Positions 1 through 5,020 of a DNA stretch of 5,020 bases are shown piece by piece (position 1 is the stretch's first letter; each line of letters begins with the position of its first letter). The position numbers were made by a program, and so were the translations under genes. This DNA is from Bacteroidales bacterium (GTDB taxonomy: Bacteria; Bacteroidota; Bacteroidia; Bacteroidales; Muribaculaceae): positions 1-5,020 of the forward strand of contig JAHZGZ010000273.1 in the NCBI GenBank assembly GCA_019420545.1, given 5' to 3'. The notes under the pieces are model-generated. The model made no database searches and was not told the DNA's origin. It saw only the letters and a list, made by a program, of their open reading frames with translations.

Positions 1-1
1 C

Positions 2-2968
2 GACGGTGACTGGCTTTTCATGCCGGGCTACAGCAATATTGCCGAAACCGACGCTGTAAGTCCCGACAAGGATGATGCCGACTGGCATGTGATGAACGTA
101 CCCGATTTCTGGACACCTATCCGCATATGGCTTCACGGCGAGACGATGGGTACACCGCGCGGACATATGCCCAAGGGTGTTTCCGACCCGTACTACATGC
201 AGGAGACTGCACGTTGCGAAGGCTACACATTCGATTATAAGCGTACACGCGACGCCTGGTACCGCCAGTGGATCGACCTGCCTCAGGATATCGACGGCAA
301 GAACCTTCAGCTGACTTTCGACGCTGTGTCGCGTGCCGCAGAAATCTATGTCAACGGCAAGAAAGCGACAAGCCATCTCGGCATGTACGGCCAGATTGAT
401 ATTGACGCTACCGGTCTTCTCCATCCCGGACGCAACCTTATCGCCCTGAAAGTAATCGGCAAGACCGGCGAGGGCAACTCTCCGTCAATCGACTTCTTCT
501 ATTCATCGGTACGCGAGAGCGAGCAGGAGAATGCCAAGGTCGATGCCGGCAAAGATGTTATAAAGGAGATACCCCACGGTTTCTATGGCGATGACCCAGC
601 CGGCATATGGCAGCCCGTGAAGCTTACCGTTACCGACCCTGTGAGAGTCGACGGCGTATATATCAAGCCTACTCTCAGCGGCGCTACATTTGAACTTACC
701 GTCAGCAACCTGTCGAAGGCAAAACAGACCGTTACTCCCTCCACACTTATCACCGACTGCTCAACCGGCAGCGAACTTTACAGCGGCTCTATTGAGAAAG
801 TTACTCTCGCTCCCGGCGAGACACGCACTCTTACATATGCTGTTGACGGTCTGAAACCCCGTCTGTGGTCGCCCCAGCACCCCGATCTCTACGACTTCAC
901 TTTCTCCCTTACTGATAAAAAGGGACGCGAACTCGATCGTTTTACCGAGACTTCCGGTTTCCGCACATTTGAGGTACGCGACGGCCTGTTCTATCTTAAC
1001 GGCAAGAAATACTGGCTCCGCGGCGGCAACCATATACCGTTTGCCCTCGCTCCTAACGACGAGCGTCTCGCCAACACCTTCATGCAGCATATGAAGCGCG
1101 GACATATTGATGTGACCCGTACGCATACCACACCCTGGAACGAACTCTGGCTTGATGCCGCCGACCGCAACGGTATAGGTATCAGCTTCGAGGGTACATG
1201 GCCGTGGCTTTTCATCCACTCCACTCCGCTTCCCGACCCGCAGGTGCTTGCCATGTGGCGCGGTGAGTTCCTCAGCCTGCTGAAGAAATACCGCAACCAT
1301 CCGTCGCTTCTGTTCTGGACCGTCAACAACGAGATGAAATTCTACGACAACGATGAAGATCTCGAGCGCGCCAAGGAGAAGTACCGCTATATATCCGACG
1401 TTGTAGGCGACATGCGCAAGGTTGATCCCACACGTCCTGTATGTTTCGACTCCAACTATCAGGCCAAGGGCAAGGCGCAGAAATATGGAAAGGCATTCAT
1501 GGACTCGATCGACGACGGCGATATCGACGACATGCATGCATACTACAACTGGTATGACTATTCGCTGTTCCGTTTCTTCAACGGCGAGTTCCAGGAGCGT
1601 TTCAAGATGCCCGACCGTCCCCTCATCAGCCAGGAGATGTCGACCGGCTATCCCAACAACGAGACCGGCCATCCCACGCATTCATATCAGATTATCCACC
1701 AGAATCCCGAGTCGCTTATTGGTTATGACTGCTACGACTATGCCGATCCGGCCAATTTCCTCTGGGCGCAGTCGTTCATAACCGGCGAGCTTGCCGAGGC
1801 TCTGCGCCGCAGCAACGACAAGGCTTCGGGTATCATGCACTTTGCTCTGCTTACATGGTTCAAGCAGGTGTACGATGCCGACAAAATCGAGCCGTGGCCT
1901 ACCTATTATGCTCTGGCTCGTGCTCTTCAGCCTGTGCTCGTAAGCGCCGAGCTATGGGGACGCCACCAGTATGCCGGTGAACCTCTCGCCACACGCATCT
2001 GCGTGGTAAATGATCTTGAGGAAGGGCGTACCCTCCAGCCCACTCTGTTGCGCTGGGAACTCCGCGACGAGCGTGGAAAGGTGCTTGACCGTGGCGACAT
2101 GAATCTCGACTCCGTGCCCCATTACGGACGTCTGTGGGTCGATCCGAAGATTACCATTCCGGAAAATCTTCCTGATGGAAAGGTGAAAGCCAAGCTTTAT
2201 CTGAAACTTACTGAAAACGGGTTGCCTGTGTCGGCAAATGAGTATGAACTGCTTCTGACTACACGCGAGTGGGCCAAGGGTGAGCAGGTAGGTACCGCAC
2301 GCCAGAAATTCGCCCTTCTCAAGGGTGCCGCCAGTGATGCGACTGCTTCTACTCTTTCGTCTCTTGGCATCGACGCTTCCCAATATGCTTCCGTAGCACA
2401 GATGCTCGCAGCCAAACCTGATGTGGCCATCATCAGCGACATTCATATCCTCAACGATTATGACGCAAAAGCTCTGCGCGATTATGAGGAGCGTGGCGGA
2501 CATCTGCTTTTCCTCAACAGCAATGAAGCTGCAAAGGCCGTGTTCCCCCAGCATATTTTAAGCTGGGAAGTGCCCACCGAAGGCGACATCACTTTCATGG
2601 AACGTAACGACAGCCGTGTGTTTGACGGAATTGACCCTCTCGAACTCCGTTACTTCAACAACAACAAGCGCGAGATACCTACCGCATGCAACACGACCAT
2701 GCAGGTAAGCCGTAATCCGGCCCTTACCGAACTTGCCGGACAGATCAAGATACATGCCTACATCGACGGCGGCGGCTCGCAGGCACGCCTTGACCGCATC
2801 AACTCCCTGCGCGGCTTCACCCTCGTAGGTATAAACGAGGGCAAGGGATCGGCGCTCGTGTCGACAATGGCGACACAGAAAGCCGACACCGATCCCATCG
2901 CGGCCCGACTCCTCCGCAACATGGTAGAGACTCTTGCCACCGGCGAGGATTTTACTCCGTCGCTTTAA
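2..2968 (+). CDS. Glycoside hydrolase family 2 protein with C-terminal GATase-like domain (5' end missing)
   Basis: A large exo-acting glycosidase of GH2 type, probably exported and acting on glycan fragments. The frame is open to the left edge: codons before the first Met (position 20) read DGDWLF, so the true start and any signal peptide lie upstream. Numbering from that Met: residues 1-205 form a GH2 sugar-binding jelly roll, with DWHVMNVPDFW, WYRQW (80-84), YVNGK (110-114) and GIWQPV (195-200). Residues about 206-315 are the Ig-like domain, with the family motif WSPQHPDLY (283-291) and GFR (313-315). The TIM barrel starts near LNGKKYWLRGGNH (326-338). Glu438 in NNEM fits the general acid/base and Glu539 in ISQEMSTGYP fits the nucleophile, 101 residues apart. 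Residues about 758-978 resemble a class I glutamine amidotransferase-like domain (LRDYEERGGHLLFLNS, 819-834), an uncommon addition to GH2. The gene ends with TAA at 2966-2968, 75 bp before the GH92 gene, probably in one operon. GH2 membership is well supported; substrate (beta-galactoside, beta-mannoside, beta-glucuronide or other) is not determinable here. Confidence 0.88.
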   Translation, partial: DGDWLFMPGYSNIAETDAVSPDKDDADWHVMNVPDFWTPIRIWLHGETMGTPRGHMPKGVSDPYYMQETARCEGYTFDYKRTRDAWYRQWIDLPQDIDGKNLQLTFDAVSRAAEIYVNGKKATSHLGMYGQIDIDATGLLHPGRNLIALKVIGKTGEGNSPSIDFFYSSVRESEQENAKVDAGKDVIKEIPHGFYGDDPAGIWQPVKLTVTDPVRVDGVYIKPTLSGATFELTVSNLSKAKQTVTPSTLITDCSTGSELYSGSIEKVTLAPGETRTLTYAVDGLKPRLWSPQHPDLYDFTFSLTDKKGRELDRFTETSGFRTFEVRDGLFYLNGKKYWLRGGNHIPFALAPNDERLANTFMQHMKRGHIDVTRTHTTPWNELWLDAADRNGIGISFEGTWPWLFIHSTPLPDPQVLAMWRGEFLSLLKKYRNHPSLLFWTVNNEMKFYDNDEDLERAKEKYRYISDVVGDMRKVDPTRPVCFDSNYQAKGKAQKYGKAFMDSIDDGDIDDMHAYYNWYDYSLFRFFNGEFQERFKMPDRPLISQEMSTGYPNNETGHPTHSYQIIHQNPESLIGYDCYDYADPANFLWAQSFITGELAEALRRSNDKASGIMHFALLTWFKQVYDADKIEPWPTYYALARALQPVLVSAELWGRHQYAGEPLATRICVVNDLEEGRTLQPTLLRWELRDERGKVLDRGDMNLDSVPHYGRLWVDPKITIPENLPDGKVKAKLYLKLTENGLPVSANEYELLLTTREWAKGEQVGTARQKFALLKGAASDATASTLSSLGIDASQYASVAQMLAAKPDVAIISDIHILNDYDAKALRDYEERGGHLLFLNSNEAAKAVFPQHILSWEVPTEGDITFMERNDSRVFDGIDPLELRYFNNNKREIPTACNTTMQVSRNPALTELAGQIKIHAYIDGGGSQARLDRINSLRGFTLVGINEGKGSALVSTMATQKADTDPIAARLLRNMVETLATGEDFTPSL

Positions 2969-2986
2969 GTGTAAACTTTACATTAA
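2965..2986. repeat. Imperfect palindrome overlapping the GH2 stop codon
   Basis: The core TGTAAACTTTACA (2970-2982) is a perfect inverted repeat of 6-bp arms around one central C. It extends outward as TTAA on both sides (2965-2968 and 2983-2986) with a single unmatched G at 2969, giving ten matched pairs. The stop codon TAA lies inside the left arm. The one-base centre and lack of a following T-tract or GC-rich stem argue against a classical intrinsic terminator. It could be a binding site for a dimeric regulator, a weak mRNA hairpin between the two cistrons, or chance in AT-rich DNA. The symmetry is directly visible; any function is inference. Confidence 0.4.
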
Positions 2987-3043
2987 GTGTTGATAATTAT
3001 AGATACAACAATCTTCTGATATTTGATAACTCAGTTCCAACAG

Positions 3044-5020
3044 ATGAATCGAAACCATAAAATCCTCGGACTTGGCGCAGGATGCCTGACGTTGCTTGCG
3101 GCGACCTCGGTATTCCACGCATGCGCCAATGCTTATGCAGCCGACGTAAAGGAACCGGTTGATTATGTCAACCCCTATATCGGCAACATAAGCCATCTCC
3201 TTGTACCTACTTTTCCCACCGTGCAGCTCCCCAACAGCATGCTGCGTGTCTATCCCGAGCGCAACGACTATACCAGTCAGTTGCTCAACGGGCTCCCGGT
3301 GATTGTGACAAACCATCGCGAGCGCTCAGCGTTCAAGATCAATCCCGGCCACGACGGCGCCATGGCTGCTGTAAAGCAGTACAGCTACGACAACGAGCAC
3401 CTTACTCCTTACGAGTTCTCGGTTGATATCGCCACCCCCGAGGGCGACGATCCGATGCACGTGCGCTATGCGGTGAGCAACCAGGCCGCTATCTACGACA
3501 TAGATTTCGAAAACAGCGAGCCCGGTAAGCCTGCCTATATTGCCATAAGCACCGGCAACGGCAAAATTAATGTCGATGGCAACCATATCAGCGGCTGGCA
3601 GCAGCTCCCTAACGATACCAAGGTATACGTTTATCTTGATGTCGACAAAGCTCCTACTGCTGCCGGTATTCTTGAGGACGGTATCGTCAACACGGGAATA
3701 GGTAGTGCCGAGGGTAATAATGCGTGTGCCGTATGGCAGTTTGCCGACGGAACTACCGACGTCAGTCTCCGCTATGGCGTATCGTTCATCTCCGAGGAGC
3801 AGGCTGCCAAAAATCTGGCACGCGAGATAAAGGATTTCGACATTGACGCAGTTGCATCCAATGGCCGCCAGGTATGGAATGACGCGCTCGGACGTATTGA
3901 GGTGCAGGGGGGTACTGACGATCAGAAAACAGTACTCTATTCGTCGTACTACCGTACATTCGAGCGTCCCATATGCATGAGCGAGGACGGACGTTATTTC
4001 AGCGCGTTCGACGGTCAGGTACATGAGGACGAGGGTACGCCTTTCTATACCGACGACTGGATCTGGGATACATATCGTGCCGCTCATCCGTTGCGTATCC
4101 TTCTCGACAGCGACCGTGAGGAGGCAATCCTTGCTTCCTTCCTGCGCATGGCCGATCAGATGGGTACGGGCTGGATGCCTACTTTCCCCGAAGTCAACGG
4201 CGACTCGCGCCGCATGAATTCCAATCATGGCGTGGCTTCGGTGGCTGATGCAGTGGCAAAGGGTATAAAGATCGACACACTTCGTGCGTATGACGCATGC
4301 CGCAAGGGTATCGAGGAAAAGACTCTTGCTCCCTGGAGCGGCAAGCCTGCCGGATGGATTGATGAATTTTATGCAAAGAACGGCTACATTCCGGCTCTCC
4401 GCCCCGGAGAGAAGGAGACCGATCCCAATGTACACAGCTGGGAAAAGCGTCAGCCTGTGGCAGTAACCCTCGGCACAAGCTACGACCAGTGGTGTCTGGC
4501 ACGTATCGCCCAGGCTCTCGGCAAGACCGATGATGCCGCGCGCTACGACAGCTGCGCTCTCAATTACCGCAACATCTACAATAAGGAAACTGCATTCTTC
4601 CATCCGAAGGACAAGGACGGCAAGTTTATCGAGCCATTTGACTACAAGTGGGACGGCGGCCCCGGCGCACGCGAATTCTACGGTGAGAACAACGGCTGGG
4701 TTTACCGCTGGGATGTCCCCCACAATGTGGCTGACCTTATCGAGCTTATGGGCGGAAACGAAAAGTTTGTGGCCAATCTTGACCAGACTTTCCGCGAACC
4801 GCTCGGCCGCGGCAAGTCCGAGTTTTACTCGAAGCTTCCTGATCATACGGGCAATGTGGGCCAGTTCTCGATGGCCAATGAGCCTTCGCTCCACATACCT
4901 TACCTTTATAATTATGCCGGCATGCCCTGGAAGACTCAGAACGCCATACGCGATCTGCTGAAGATGTGGTTCCGCAACGACCTCATGGGTATGCCGGGGG
5001 ATGAAGACGGCGGAGGTATG
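3044..5020 (+). CDS. GH92 family alpha-mannosidase-like protein, secreted (3' end missing)
   Basis: A predicted calcium-dependent, inverting exo-alpha-mannosidase of family GH92. The 659 visible codons have no stop; family members are usually about 720-780 residues, so roughly 100 are missing. ATG at 3044 is the only ATG start after the in-frame TGA at 3017-3019, and it opens a signal peptide: NRNHK, a hydrophobic stretch at 7-24, and an AYA|AD cleavage site after residue 32. The N-terminal beta-sandwich begins at VDYVNPYIG (39-47). The (alpha/alpha)6 barrel starts near W278 and carries YTDDWIWDTYR (335-345), ENNGWVYRWDVPHN with Glu548 as probable catalytic acid, NEPSLHIPYLYNYAG (612-626), PWKTQ (628-632) and PGDEDGGGM (651-659), where Asp653 and Asp655 fit the general-base pair known in characterised members. 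The spacing from Glu548 to Asp655 (107) is close to that in the characterised Bacteroides enzyme, as I recall it. Several family motifs are altered: there is no TFPGA-PFG or GFSHxHxSG, and the usual TLEYAYDDW is TLGTSYDQW (G477). It is therefore a divergent subgroup with unproven linkage specificity. No Shine-Dalgarno sequence precedes the start, as is usual in Bacteroidetes. Confidence 0.94.
   Translation, partial: MNRNHKILGLGAGCLTLLAATSVFHACANAYAADVKEPVDYVNPYIGNISHLLVPTFPTVQLPNSMLRVYPERNDYTSQLLNGLPVIVTNHRERSAFKINPGHDGAMAAVKQYSYDNEHLTPYEFSVDIATPEGDDPMHVRYAVSNQAAIYDIDFENSEPGKPAYIAISTGNGKINVDGNHISGWQQLPNDTKVYVYLDVDKAPTAAGILEDGIVNTGIGSAEGNNACAVWQFADGTTDVSLRYGVSFISEEQAAKNLAREIKDFDIDAVASNGRQVWNDALGRIEVQGGTDDQKTVLYSSYYRTFERPICMSEDGRYFSAFDGQVHEDEGTPFYTDDWIWDTYRAAHPLRILLDSDREEAILASFLRMADQMGTGWMPTFPEVNGDSRRMNSNHGVASVADAVAKGIKIDTLRAYDACRKGIEEKTLAPWSGKPAGWIDEFYAKNGYIPALRPGEKETDPNVHSWEKRQPVAVTLGTSYDQWCLARIAQALGKTDDAARYDSCALNYRNIYNKETAFFHPKDKDGKFIEPFDYKWDGGPGAREFYGENNGWVYRWDVPHNVADLIELMGGNEKFVANLDQTFREPLGRGKSEFYSKLPDHTGNVGQFSMANEPSLHIPYLYNYAGMPWKTQNAIRDLLKMWFRNDLMGMPGDEDGGGM

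Noticed and set aside
20..22. ATG at position 20 as the true GH2 start
   Set aside because: The frame continues upstream without a stop, and the preceding codons DGDWLF look like part of the jelly roll. A start here would also leave no signal peptide, so the real start is outside the window.
761..1681. Minus-strand open frame of 306 codons as a gene
   Set aside because: It is also in codon register with the GH2 gene and stays open because TTA, CTA and TCA codons are absent there. The sense strand carries the GH2 catalytic barrel.
2965..2990. Intrinsic transcription terminator after the GH2 gene
   Set aside because: The palindrome has a one-base centre and an AT-rich stem, with no T-tract after it. 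Readthrough into the GH92 gene is more likely.
3018..3025. GATATTTG as a Bacteroidetes -7 promoter box (consensus TAnnTTTG)
   Set aside because: The first base mismatches. The nearest TTG-type upstream element (2990-2992) is 25 bp away, longer than the usual spacing, and the start codon follows within 20 bases. The evidence is too weak to annotate.
3326..4894. Minus-strand open frame of 522 codons as a gene
   Set aside because: It lies wholly inside the GH92 gene in codon register, and its translation has no recognisable domain. The sense strand has a full series of GH92 motifs, so the antisense frame is a shadow.
4530..4961. Plus-strand open frame of 143 codons overlapping the GH92 gene
   Set aside because: It is out of frame with the GH92 reading frame and its Ser/Thr/Arg-rich translation is typical of a frame-shifted shadow. 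The GH92 frame has conserved motifs throughout this region.

Overview
The window reads as a piece of a carbohydrate-degradation locus from a Bacteroidales-type gut bacterium. This rests on three things: two large glycoside hydrolases sit side by side on the same strand, a GH92 enzyme of the kind abundant in Bacteroidetes is present, and there is no clear Shine-Dalgarno sequence before the internal start codon. The coding sequence is moderately GC-rich with many C-ending codons, more like Muribaculaceae or related Bacteroidales than the AT-richer Bacteroides. That family-level placement is inference.

Layout. Positions 2-2968 hold the 3' part of a large glycoside hydrolase family 2 (GH2) protein whose reading frame is open at the left edge. 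Its domain order is a sugar-binding jelly roll, an Ig-like domain, a TIM barrel with a plausible Glu/Glu catalytic pair, a linker region and a C-terminal domain that looks like a non-catalytic class I glutamine amidotransferase fold. Positions 2969-3043 are a 75-bp, AT-rich gap (21 of 75 bases are G or C) with a short palindrome next to the stop codon. Positions 3044-5020 hold the 5' part of a secreted GH92 alpha-mannosidase-like protein. It runs off the right edge exactly inside its catalytic-base motif.

How they fit together. GH92 enzymes are exo-acting, calcium-dependent alpha-mannosidases. A GH2 enzyme beside one could remove a different linkage from the same glycan, for example a beta-linked core sugar of an N-glycan or another mannose-containing glycan. 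The GH2 specificity cannot be fixed from this sequence, so the shared substrate is a hypothesis. No SusC/SusD pair, regulator, RNA gene, mobile element or CRISPR array is visible.

No new system is evident. The points worth a second look are the unusual GH2 C-terminal domain, the divergent N-terminal and mid-barrel motifs of the GH92 protein, and the palindrome between the genes. Two long antisense open frames (3326-4894 and 761-1681 on the minus strand) are by-products of codon choice, not genes.
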